64,000 bases of DNA, taken from positions 1,178,001-1,242,000 of the forward strand of contig JASISA010000001.1 in NCBI GenBank assembly GCA_031771865.1, read 5' to 3'. The position numbers were made by a program, and so were the translations under genes. Shown one piece after another: positions 1-8,427 of this stretch (positions are counted from its first letter, which is position 1; each line of letters begins with the position of its first letter). Origin of the DNA: Nothophaeocryptopus gaeumannii (Eukaryota > Ascomycota > Dothideomycetes > Mycosphaerellales > Mycosphaerellaceae). A model generated the notes under the pieces. It was given only the letters and a program-made list of their open reading frames with translations, ran no database searches and was not told the origin of the DNA.

Positions 1-1
1 A

Positions 2-250
2 GCCGGGAAGAATTATATGAAGAGTCCTGAGCAAGGGGCTGCTACGCAGGTATATGCGGCGGTGAGTGAGGAGTGGGGAAAGAAGGGCGGGAAATATCTG
101 AGTAATTGTGTAGAAGAAGGACCGTTCAAGGGAACGGAAGCAATGCAGACGGGGGATGATGGGTATGGAAAGTGGATTTATGATGCTGAGAAGGAGGGAA
201 GGTTGTGGAGGGATAGTCTGAGGATGTGTGGGTTGGAGGATGATCAGTAG
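2..250 (+). CDS. Short-chain dehydrogenase/reductase, C-terminal exon (5' truncated by window edge)
   Basis: An open frame enters from the left edge and ends at TAG 248-250. The reading starts before the first Met at 17: the preceding codons give G-K-N-Y and then M-K-S-P-E-Q-G-A-A-T. That pattern (S/T-P-E-Q-G-A-A) followed by YLSNC and a final W-x-x-S-L-x-M-x-G-L is the usual C-terminus of retinol-dehydrogenase/WW-oxidoreductase-like SDRs of fungi. The Rossmann core and the catalytic Y-x3-K lie outside the window, so substrate and cofactor cannot be read. The enzyme is expected to be an NAD(P)H-dependent oxidoreductase. No frame disruption is seen. Confidence 0.75.
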   Translation, partial: AGKNYMKSPEQGAATQVYAAVSEEWGKKGGKYLSNCVEEGPFKGTEAMQTGDDGYGKWIYDAEKEGRLWRDSLRMCGLEDDQ

Positions 251-776
251 AAAATGTGATACGGTTAATAAACAGGTGGTTAGAGGGTGTGTTATGAAGA
301 GTGTGTATTCGATAAGGAGTCTAGGCTGTATACAGCGTGTGGACCTGATGAGGAGGTACGCCAAGCGCCAAGTGTTGCCTGAGGCAACAGGAGCCTGAGG
401 CCACAATAACATGCTGAGCTTGGATCCTTGCCAGCTCCTCACAGAAAAGCTTCAGGGTGTGAATTTTGTGGCGTAACTATAGATACATGCAAGTCGTTTC
501 TAAGATATATCTGTGTCGTTGTATTCGCTGCCGTTGATGTATGTCGTGTCGTCCCAAGCGCATTCCCAGTGCAAATTAGCTTGATGTTAATCTCGTATCA
601 ATTCCGCCTCGGGTTCCTTTTCGTTCCAAAGTCGTAATCGTAAGATCGTAGTCGGGAAGTCATCGTTGTGGAATCTCAATCGTATGTCAAAGTCGTGAGA
701 TCGTCGTCGTCGTCGTTGTCGTTAATCGTAAGTCGTAATCCAAACACCTCCATCAATCCGTGTTCCCCCTTCCCTC
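251..776. other. Intergenic, with degenerate TCG/TCGTAA-rich tract
   Basis: No credible gene. At about 630-740 the sequence is a degenerate run of TCGTAA, TCGTAG and (TCG)n words, including five consecutive GTC/TCG triplets near 700. Similar words occur just beyond the 3' end of copy B (about 4700-4745). The tract therefore seems to belong to the 3' flank of the gene family that starts at 777. Confidence 0.5.
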
Positions 777-1281
777 TCAATTCACAAAGAGTCCATCCTC
801 ACTCTCCTCATTCTCCTCGCTATCTCCCCTATTCCCAGCAACCCAATCCGCAACAGCGCCCTCATCCTCATCCTCCTCCACAGGCTCTCCTTCATCCGGA
901 TCGACACCCACTACCGGCTTTGGCTGGATCTCCATATCGTAGAAATACATCTTCCCGGTCGCCCAAGTAATCAGCGCATCGACCTTGATGCGGCGGATAG
1001 ATCTCTTGTCCCCCTTCTTAGGTCGGTTGACCCAGACCCGAATGCAGTTGTTCAACAACGTATCATCAAACCTCATGATCTGCGGCGTAGACAACATTCT
1101 CGTCTCTGACTCACGAGGGAGTTTTTCTCCAGGCGCAGGCGGACTGCTGGTGTAGGCGGAAAGGATGCGACTGAAGCCTTCAGCGAAGTCACCTTCGCGG
1201 TGTTGAGAAGTGTTTCCGTTTCGATCGGGACGGCTGGGGCCCGCGCAGATAATTTCGGTCATGGCGTGCCAGCGATTGAAT

Positions 1282-1289
1282 CTGGGGCG
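1282..1289. repeat. Target-site duplication, left copy (CTGGGGCG)
   Basis: Identical to 3195-3202 across the hAT element. It lies in the coding exon of copy A, where it encodes part of the R-P-R residues on the minus strand. Confidence 0.93.
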
Positions 1290-3194
1290 CAGGGGTCTTG
1301 TTGGTCCGGTATAGATGGTAGAACCTGGTTATTGGTAACCAATAGTATAGTCAGTAGGGCAATCACATGCTTACCGGTCAATATGGTAGCTGGTGAGTAA
1401 ATGCTACCGGTAACCATGGTTACCAACTTCCTATCTCGGTATCCATTGCGCAGCCAGTCGGCATACTCGCCGGCGCCAAGGGCGGTACGCGTATGGGAAA
1501 AATCGACGCGTTTTCGCCGTGAATGTATCAATTTTCCCATCTCTTTACCAATATCTCATACTGTCGTATCTCGCCATGCCCAGCGTGTTGTCGTGGCTAG
1601 GTGTTGGTAGCTCTGAAGCTACTATCGTCTTATGCGAACAGAACCCCAATTACTGCGCCTCTTCTCATCCGGATACCTTCGAGCTTAGAAAGACCGAGTA
1701 TGCGCGCCTCAAGAAGCATCAACAAGGTGTTGGTGAGGATCGAAAGACATGGAGTCCAGCCTGGCAGTTTGGCGAAGCGCTGCTGCGTTCGGATAACGTG
1801 CGGGTATACTACTGCTATCTCTGCGAAAAAGAAGGCCGGCATCAGCAGTTGAACGTCTTGAATGGAACTCGAGGCGCTCTACATCACCTGTCTCAACACC
1901 ACAGCATTAATAGCAAGGGCGAGAAAGTCGTGAAGTCCAGCGGCAGTCAGCAAACGATCGAGAGCGCTCAGGACTTTCATACCCTAGTAACGAAGACTCG
2001 TTACAACGAGTTCAAGTCCGCGTTGTTGCTGTGGGTTGTGTACTGCCAGATCGCCTTCAACATGGTCGAGAACCAGTACTTTCGCGAGCTCATAATGCTC
2101 CTCAACCCAGCTATTGGACTGCTGCTACCGGCCGCAGCCTCGACGATTCGGAAGTGGATTCTCTACGAGTATAACTCCTTCGTGTTGAAGCTCACGGGGG
2201 AGCTGGCATCGGCGCTGAGTGACGTTCACGTAATAGGATACTTCATCTCGGATAACGCGAAGTCGAACGATGTCGCCGTCTCCTACGTGTGTAAGAAGCT
2301 CTGGCCGAACATGAATGAGAAGCAGATCAAGCAGCGCCGTCTACGATGTCTTGGACACATTATAAACCTCGTTGCCAGAGCTCTCATCATGGGCAAAGGT
2401 GCTGGCAAAGCACTGACCGATCTTGAAGCGAAAATCGGCAAAGGCGCTTTCGAGGCTGTGGATCTGTTCTGGCGCGGTCGCGGAGCAGTTGAAAGCTCCA
2501 TAATATCATCCGCTATATTCGGTCGTCGCCACAGAGGTTGGAGGCGTTTGCTGCAATCAAGATGGGTGGAAAATGGTCGAAATACAATGTGCTTAAGGTA
2601 AGTAAGTTCAGAAGCTCGAAAGTTGAGGATCGTGCACCCCGCGCTCAGCGGACTCCGGTCCACTGTGTCCAGAGTGTTTGGTTGGCTAACCCGCACGCGT
2701 TAAACACGGCGCTGGCGGCGACTAAGCCAAATCAAGTGTCGCTCTTTTCGATGACGATTTCTATACCGCAAGGCACCTCCGAGCTTCACATGCTAATTCT
2801 ACAACTTCAGCTTGTTCTCAACAACGCCACGCGCTGGAACTCCTTCTTTTACATGATTCAACGAGCCAAGGACGTCGAGAAGCGTGTATGTGTCTACGAG
2901 ACTGGTGGGGACCCCGCAGCCTAAACACAAGGATAAAGAGGGCATACTGCTGGCTGCGTTTGACGAGGAAGATAAGATAGTTGAGGACTTCAAGACGGCT
3001 GAGGACCTGCTGATAAATGAGGATATTGCTGATGTCGTGAACAACAACCAGGGCGACGACGAGGTCGAATAGATGGCTACATTCACCTACAATAAGTCGG
3101 TAACCAACGGTATAGATGGTATGATCACATGCTAAACTTGGTCAGTATGGTAGGAGGCCTTATTACCATACCTACCGGACCAACAAGACCCCTG
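1290..3194 (+). mobile_element. hAT-superfamily DNA transposon, internally deleted, 1905 bp
   Basis: The ends are perfect 22-bp inverted repeats beginning CAGGGGTCTTG (1290-1311 and 3173-3194). They are flanked by the perfect 8-bp direct duplication CTGGGGCG at 1282-1289 and 3195-3202. An 8-bp duplication with a CAG..CTG-type terminus is the hAT signature. Both subterminal regions repeat, in direct orientation, the words GGTATAGATGGTA and ATCACATGCT (1309-1392 and 3106-3155), likely transposase-binding sites. The interior encodes a broken hAT transposase. At 1.9 kb the element is shorter than the usual 2.5-4 kb autonomous form and lacks any recognisable C-terminal dimerisation region, so it is probably non-autonomous. 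The perfect ends and duplication suggest a fairly recent insertion. Confidence 0.93.
1519..2924 (+). pseudogene. hAT transposase remnant inside the element
   Basis: The main frame 1519-2601 (360 aa) has an N-terminal region with C-x2-C and later H-H residues suggestive of a BED-type zinc finger (Y-C-Y-L-C-E-K, then H-H-L-S-Q-H-H). A hAT core follows: D-N-A-K-S-N-D and R-L-R-C-L-G-H-I-I-N-L-V-A, which correspond to the usual T-D-N-A-x-N-N and R-C-x-x-H-x-L-N-L motifs. Near 2495 the frame must shift by one base to continue into R-S-S-P-Q-R and K-Y-N-V-L-K. A splice-like GTAAGT (2599) and ..TTCAG (2808-2812) then join to N-N-A-T-R-W-N-S, the standard hAT motif. The frame closes soon after, so the C-terminal catalytic and dimerisation parts are absent. 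I judge it inactive. Confidence 0.8.
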
Positions 3195-3202
3195 CTGGGG
3201 CG
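3195..3202. repeat. Target-site duplication, right copy (CTGGGGCG)
   Basis: Exact match to 1282-1289. Removing the element plus one copy restores the reading frame of copy A. Confidence 0.93.
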
Positions 3203-3804
3203 CCAGCGGGTTTGCGTCCAGCAGTCGAGGAGGAAGGTGATGTCTGCGAGGCTCTCGTTGAGGAGCCTCATGAAGTTCCAGGCGTTTATTAGGTTGGTGA
3301 AGCCGGGGATTATCCTGTTAGTCACAAGATTAGTGTCTCCCTCTCCTCGAAGTTGACATTAGAGTCTGGTGAACTCACCATTTGTAGTTGGTGTTAGTAC
3401 CAATCGACTTGCCGTTGAAGTAGATGTTAATTAAAGTCCGATCGGTCCAGCCCATTGACTGATTCTGCCAGTAGCTGTTCCAGTCTGCGAGCGTGGAACC
3501 TGCTGCAAACTTCACATCGATCGTCTGGGCCACTGTGTAGTCATCGAATAAATCGGTCATGAGCTGGCAGCGCTCGTGGTGGATCTTCAATTCGCGTGGA
3601 GCGTTTGCAGCTGGCGGAGTAGTGCGGTCGAAATCGACGAAGTAGGCGATGTGTTGCTCATACGCGGCGATTACGTATTTGTGCCAGTCAGGGCTGTGCT
3701 CTTGGTGTGGGCCATATACGGAGCCGTTGACAGCAGCGGCCATTGTTTCGAAAGGGTCGGTCTGGTGTAGTTATGCTTGAGGTTGTTGGTTCGATAAGGT
3801 GCTC

Positions 3805-3895
3805 GGAATGTAGCCGTCTTGTGTAGAGCTTCAGGTCTTTCAGTGAAGGATATGGTGCTCAAGATGTAATCCTCTTGTGTAGAGCCTCAAGTCCA
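3805..3895 (-). repeat. Leader repeat of copy A, two degenerate units
   Basis: On the plus strand the units read AATGTAGCCGTCTTGTGTAG followed by AGCTTCAGGTC, then a diverged copy at 3861-3895. In gene sense this is CTTGAAGCCCTACACGAGAC followed by GGCTGCATTTC, the same word found upstream of copies B and D. The units lie 60-150 bp upstream of the copy A start codon. Confidence 0.7.
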
Positions 3896-4529
3896 ATGTT
3901 GCGCAGACGAGTGTCGTTCGATTGTGGATGTAAAGGAGAAGGTTGAAGTTGCAAATTGCAAACGCTTTATAGTATGCCAGATAGAGTCCCGCGCATGTGC
4001 TCAGGGTCCAGCGGTAAGTGAGTGACCAAGTGAGGAAACGAAGGAGCCCTGATGGCTAACTCGAAGCTCCAGGCGATACGACTACATTTGAGCCAGATAG
4101 CTGGTCTTGCTCGTTCGATATATCAATGGTGGTGGCCTGCTTAAATCTCATAATTTACTCGGAGCTCTACAAGTAGGGTATGCAATTGGATGTTTGCTAG
4201 AGACGTTATGGGCCTACAGTGAGCAGTCAGCGTAGACCTCTTAGTGGCGGCTCGGACTGAGAGGCAGCGTTTGCCAGTCTTGCATGTGAGGGCACAAATA
4301 GACTAAGCCAGGCTGAATTTGAGCTGCCAGAGCAGTACTGCGACAGTGCAACTCCGCTTGATAGGTCTCCGTCCGGGAAAGCCAAAATCAAAGAGGCCGA
4401 CGTTCGTAGTGGAGAATTTTGTCAATGTATTGAACAGTTTAACACAAAGTGGAAGATCCTAGAGAGCCGAAGATTGGGCAAATCGTTTAGTGAGGCTCGG
4501 TAAGATAAATAGTAGAGGATGAAAAAAAG

Positions 4530-4702
4530 ACCAAAAGAAACAAAGCAATCCTATTAATACTCAAGAATTATCGCTTCTTGTAATCGTAAATCGCTAAGCC
4601 CGGCTCCGTTTCTGTTAAGGAAGACTGTAACAGAAGGAACTAAACCGAGCTAGCTTCTATATAGAACGCAGTAAATGCTCGTATTGTACATCGCAGTTAT
4701 GC
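4530..4702. repeat. Duplicated intergenic block, unit 1 (3' flank of copy B)
   Basis: Shares an ordered series of words with 7046-7220: AAAGAAA(C/T)AAAG, TTATTA/ATTAATAC, CGC(T/C)TCTTGTAATCGTAAA, GAACTA(A/G)ACCGAGC, AGAACGCAG(T/C)AAA and GTATTGTACATCGCAGT. It sits in the same place relative to the stop codon of B as its partner does to C, so gene and flank were duplicated together. Confidence 0.85.
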
Positions 4703-4822
4703 GAGAGTCGTATCGCAAGTCGTGGTCGAAAGTCTCAGTCTCGGATAAAGTGAATAAGGAGGTGGTCGTAGTCCAGGTGTTGCAATGTAGGCGCATGACG
4801 GCGCATTCGGAACATTCTACCT

Positions 4823-5690
4823 CTAGCGAGGCATGAACAGCCCATTACCGTTCTTATCGGCCGGTGGTATGCTGGCGCTGTATCCAGAGTCGATGCTGGA
4901 GCCACGAGCGAAGGTAATACCACTGGATGGTGCGAAGCGCTTCGAGGCCGGTTGCTCTTCCTCCACCTCGGTGCTGTTGTCGTCGTCATCCGCTCCCTGG
5001 ATCTGGATGCCAAAAAGCTCGTACTTCTGAGTCTTCTTGACCAGGGACGGATCGAACTTCAGGCGATGGATCACCTCCTCATCTCCAGCTTTGGTCTTGC
5101 CCTTGTACATGGTCTGAGTGTTGGAGTACAGCTCTTTGTCCACCTTCATGATCTGCGGAATAGACATCATGGCCTTGCGTTGTGGTCGTTTCCGCTTACC
5201 GTCGGGAGGCTCTGCAGCAGTGAGCTCGTCACAGAGCATCTTCATGTTCAGGATAATCCCATTGGTAAGGTGTCCAAGGTGGTTGTCGTCGATCCTCCCA
5301 TCCGGATCTTGCATCTTGGGAGGCTGATGAATGATTTCGAACGCGCCACCTCCCTCCACCCACTTGGGGCTCTTCGTGAACCGCGTCTGCAGAAAATGTG
5401 ACGGGCTTGATCACAAAATCTGTGTAAATCTCAAAGCCGTTCTTCATCGCTTCACAGTTTCTCCCATGATCGCTCAGGTTACTAATCCCAAGAAAGGCAA
5501 GACGATCGTTCTTCTTTCCCGTCGTATCGTCCACGATATAGATACTGGTCTTTCTGAAATTCTTCATCTTTCCTTGAAGCTTACGCATATTTGGGCTGGA
5601 AAGGTCGAGATCTGGGCCAGCATCAGCAAAGCAATTCATGATGGATTTTCCAAGGCTGAACCTACCCATGTTGTCCTGTTTGTCGGTCAA
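4823..5690 (-). pseudogene. Copy B: caspase-like-fold family gene with a 1-nt frameshift
   Basis: Two overlapping minus-strand frames make one diverged family member. The first (from Met 5690) gives F-R-K-T-S-I-Y-I-V-D-D-T-T-G and D-F-V-I-K-P-V-T-F. The second continues with L-Q-T-R-F-T-K-S-P-K-W and ends at 4823 in N-G-L-F-M-P-R. They join if one base is removed from the run of four A's at 5393-5396 (T's in gene sense). The joined reading keeps the Q-T-R landmark, I-P-Q-I-M-K-V-D and the acidic tail. The intron at the conserved Trp is absent; the frame reads straight through. The catalytic-loop cysteine is not present. Either this is a real pseudogene or a homopolymer sequencing error. Confidence 0.65.
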
Positions 5691-5850
5691 GACAGGTCCT
5701 ACTGTTCTACCGTCGTCTCCTTCCAGTCAGTGCGGCCGATACACGTCCCAGTATCGTAAGTCGAAGTCCAGACTCAGATGTTGCTCGTTGAAAGCAAGTT
5801 GTGCGTTTGTGTCGCAACTGTAGAAGGCACTGCTTTGCCAAGTCCACAGT

Positions 5851-6275
5851 AGAAATGTAGCCAGGCCGTGTAGCGCTTCAAGCCCAAATGGTGCTGTCTC
5901 GCTGTCCCAGAGATAGATTGAAAGGCAGCCGTCTCGTGTAGGGCTTCAGGTCGAAATAATGCTTTCTCTGTCTGCCCCCCGATTGATATCGAATTGGAGT
6001 GGTACGGCCAGAATGTAGCAGGTTCGCGTATGGCTTCAAGTCGAAATGGTTATGTCTCTGTGTCTCAGATTGGTATCAAAATGCAGCCAGTGCGTATAGG
6101 GCTTCAAGTACAATTGGTGCTCTGTCTCTCTCTCTGCCTGGTCCGCGAACCGATCTGTTCTCGAAATGCAGCCAGCCCGTGTAGGACTCCAAGTCCAACT
6201 ATCGCTCCCTCTGTCCGCTAACCTCCAGATTAGTGTCTCTCTGCAGCCGTCTCGTGTAGAACTCCAAGTTCAAAT
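5851..6275 (-). repeat. Leader repeat array of copy B, about six units of 70-85 bp
   Basis: Core word on the plus strand: AATG(T/C)AGCC(G/A)(T/G)..CGTGTAGGGCTTCAAGTC. Units begin near 5851, 5931, 6010, 6080, 6165 and 6241. Between cores there is a looser C/T-rich spacer with GTCTCTCTGTCTC. The cores differ by several substitutions each and shift between frames, so the array is not coding. It is oriented with copy B and lies 160-585 bp upstream of its start. Confidence 0.8.
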
Positions 6276-7045
6276 CTTTCTCAAGGGCCCAGGATATGTG
6301 ATCGGAGGTTGTCGTCGTCGTCGTGAAGGTTGATGTAGATGTTCAGGTTGCAACTGGAGTTTGCAATCGGTATATATCATCCGATATAGAGTTTCGCGAC
6401 GCGCTTCAGGGTCCAGTAGTTGATGAGTGAACGAGTTGGCAAGTACATATAATAGAAGTCAAGGAGGGGTACTTGGAGCCCTGCACGAAGTGAATGCATA
6501 CAAGCTAAGTAATTGGACTTGGTGGAAATCAGAGTACCCGCGAGAGCTTCAGTTGAACTTGAAGGCCTCCACGATATGGATGCACTTGGCCATTATCGCT
6601 GGTAGGGCCACAGGGAACTGCTGTACGGTGGGATCCATGGCTTGGTTGCGTAGAGTGCTTGTAGCCCTACGAGTTTGCCATGCTTTCGACCTTCGCTAGG
6701 GTCACTAACATCTCCAAGACTAGGAGGGATAACAGCTCGTTGCGGTCACGAAGGGCGGCAAAGGTAGAAAGGCAGCTGTTACTCCATAGACATACAATGG
6801 CGCTTGTGACCGACCAGAGTCGACTTACTGACAATGTTAGGAAGACGGCGAAGTCAGCGGCCGGGACTGTTTCAGGCAATATGAGAGCAGAGGGAACCAG
6901 AGAGGTGAATTAGAAAGATTTCCAGTTTGCCGAACCTGTTGGAAGAGACAGGAATTGCAGACATCCGGGTATTGGGGACAGAGAGAGTCAGTGAATGCGA
7001 TGTCTGGCAGAGACATTAAAAGAGAATTGATAGAGAAGTGAAATG

Positions 7046-7220
7046 GTTCAAAAGAAATAAAGCCAGCTTATTAGTACTTATGATTCATCGCCTCTTGTAA
7101 TCGTAAAGCGCTATGCCCAGCCCATTTCCGCCATGGTCGAAGATCGTCCTGGAAAGAACTAGACCGAGCCAGCTCAAGTATGCAGAACGCAGCAAACGTT
7201 GGTATTGTACATCGCAGTCG
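7046..7220. repeat. Duplicated intergenic block, unit 2 (3' flank of copy C)
   Basis: Partner of 4530-4702; see that entry for the shared ordered words. Similarity is clear but imperfect, so the duplication is not very recent. Confidence 0.85.
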
Positions 7221-7327
7221 TGAATGGAGTCAGGAGTCCCTCTACGAGACCAACTACTCGTTGTTGCCGTAACGCGGTAGGTCTGTGTAGTCGTTGATGT
7301 CGTGTAGTCGGGGATGTGGGTGGGAGT

Positions 7328-8427
7328 TCAAGAGCAACCGCCGCCGCTGCTGGAAGGGAGGTGACCAGTGTCGGCGTTGTCTTCTCCGAAGTAGCCCTCA
7401 TCCTCATCATCCTCATCCGCCGTGCTGGCGATTGCAGCGGAGCCCGATGGTGCAGTCGTAGTCGCATTGGTTCCCTGCAGGGTGGGAACGGAGCTTGCAG
7501 GAGCAGCCTGGGCAGGTGGTGGATTCGGGATGAACGTAGAATAGTCGACTACTCCTGTTCCGTCGTCTTTAGCTACGTCGTCGAAGACCGTAGGAGTCTT
7601 GTAGAAGAAGGACGCCTTCCCACTCTTACGAACATGACCGGGCAAGAAGTAGGTAATCTTGGCACCGGACTTCCCATACCCGATGCGCATTGGGTTGCTA
7701 GTGAGTTTCGTGTCATTGGCCATGATCTGTGGGATGGTGATCGGCGCGTTATAGCCTTTGTATCCACCGTCTTTGGCTGCAGCATCAATCTTGGTAACGA
7801 AAGTCTTTAGGTCTTTCATCATGCGGAAGGTGAAGTCGTGTTTCCAGTCCACCGACTTGCCATCGGGGTCTTGAAGCTCGTTTCCGCGGACGGTGATTTC
7901 GTTATTTCGGAAGGCCTCCTTCCACTTTTTGCCAATGCGGGTTGGCATTCATGCATCGACGATGAACATGGTATGGGCTGGGCTACGGCCAAGGCGCTTG
8001 ATCAGGGTATATGCATTGAACCACCCAGTCGTGTTTCCCTCGAGGTTCCTATTGTTTGTCAGTTTATCCCGAGAACATTCGAGACACGACATCTTCCTTA
8101 CCATGAGTACTTGTTGCCAGCGAAGCCACCTCCACCATGAAAGTAGACCAAGACGATGTCACGATTCGTCTTCCCCTTCAGAATCTGATCGATCTTGTGA
8201 TAGACTGTGCTCACATGCTGATCCTCTGCAACTCTGACACCTTTGACTTCCGCTTTCGTGTGCGTTCTGAAGAATCGTCGAACTTGTCGACACTTCAGCA
8301 CATGCGTCGACTCTGGAATGTCATCATCATCATCGTCATCTGGCAAGGTCTGCTTCGGGGGAGCATCATCAATGATGATGGCAGTTACGGTCCGGAACTC
8401 CGTCACATCCTCTGGAGTTGGCGCCAT
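7328..8427 (-). pseudogene. Copy C: caspase-like-fold family gene with an in-frame TGA
   Basis: Exon 1 is 8427-8102. An intron at 8101-8049 (53 nt, GTAAGG..AATAG) splits the Trp of K-Y-S-W exactly as in A and D. Exon 2 is 8048-7328. The total is 1047 nt in one frame, but codon 7951-7949 is TGA where D has Trp in L-D-C-W and A has Trp in the same place (here V-D-A-stop-M-P-T-R). Downstream, I-P-Q-I-M-A-N-D and an acidic tail (D-E-D-D-E-D-E-G-Y-F) are conserved; the C-terminus is Ser/Gly-rich. Exon 1 has a run of seven Asp. A product would be about 141 residues without read-through, or a shorter protein could start at Met 7948. The exon 1 end reads V-Y-F-H-G-G-G-G, so a His is near but not at the caspase His position. 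Confidence 0.7.

Larger units (their letters stand above)
777..3743 (-). pseudogene. Copy A: caspase-like-fold family gene interrupted by a hAT element
   Basis: Exon 1 is 3743-3379. An intron at 3378-3315 (64 nt, GTGAGT..CTAACAG) splits a Trp codon at the same site and phase as in copies C and D. Exon 2 runs 3314-3195, is broken by the insertion 1290-3194, and resumes at 1281-777. Counting one copy of the 8-bp target duplication, the exons sum to 990 nt, an open frame of 329 codons. The junction codons W-R-P-R-F-N align with W-W-P-K-F-N of copy D. With the element present, translation would run into its right end and stop at 3125-3127, giving about 184 residues. Aligned landmarks are I-Y-F-N-G, L-D-C-W-T-Q-T-R-W, T-E-I-I-C-A-G, T-P-Q-I-M-R-F-D, an acidic tail and a final G-L-F-V-N. 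The caspase-like assignment is my inference; function is unknown. Confidence 0.8.
3744..4822. other. Intergenic between copies A and B (leader of A, 3' flank of B)
   Basis: No coding frame that I can support. It holds two or three copies of the family leader repeat (3805-3895), then a promoter-like block (about 3945-4075) resembling 6345-6490 upstream of copy B; both contain a TTGCAA..ATATAG-like stretch and CAGGGTCCAG. Further on, a block (4530-4702) is duplicated at 7046-7220. Confidence 0.6.
5691..7327. other. Intergenic between copies B and C
   Basis: No supportable gene; the short frames here show no family pattern. It carries the leader repeat array of B (5851-6275), a promoter-like block (6345-6490) similar to that of A, a unique stretch (about 6500-7040), and the duplicated block 7046-7220 that forms the 3' flank of C. 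Confidence 0.6.

Noticed and set aside
5378..5420. An intron to explain the copy B frame change (TTTTCTGCAG acceptor)
   Set aside because: The only nearby donor would give a 28-nt intron, and a 69-nt alternative removes conserved residues and lands in the wrong frame.
5851..6275. CRISPR-like array
   Set aside because: The genome is eukaryotic, units are degenerate, the spacers are similar to each other, and no cas genes are present.
6427..6699. 90-codon open frame between copies B and C
   Set aside because: No similarity to the family or any pattern; no neighbour conservation.
7949..7951. RIP (repeat-induced point mutation) as the cause of the copy C stop
   Set aside because: TGG to TGA here changes a CpC context on the opposite strand, not the preferred CpA, and the duplicated blocks are not AT-shifted in the CpA-to-TpA manner.
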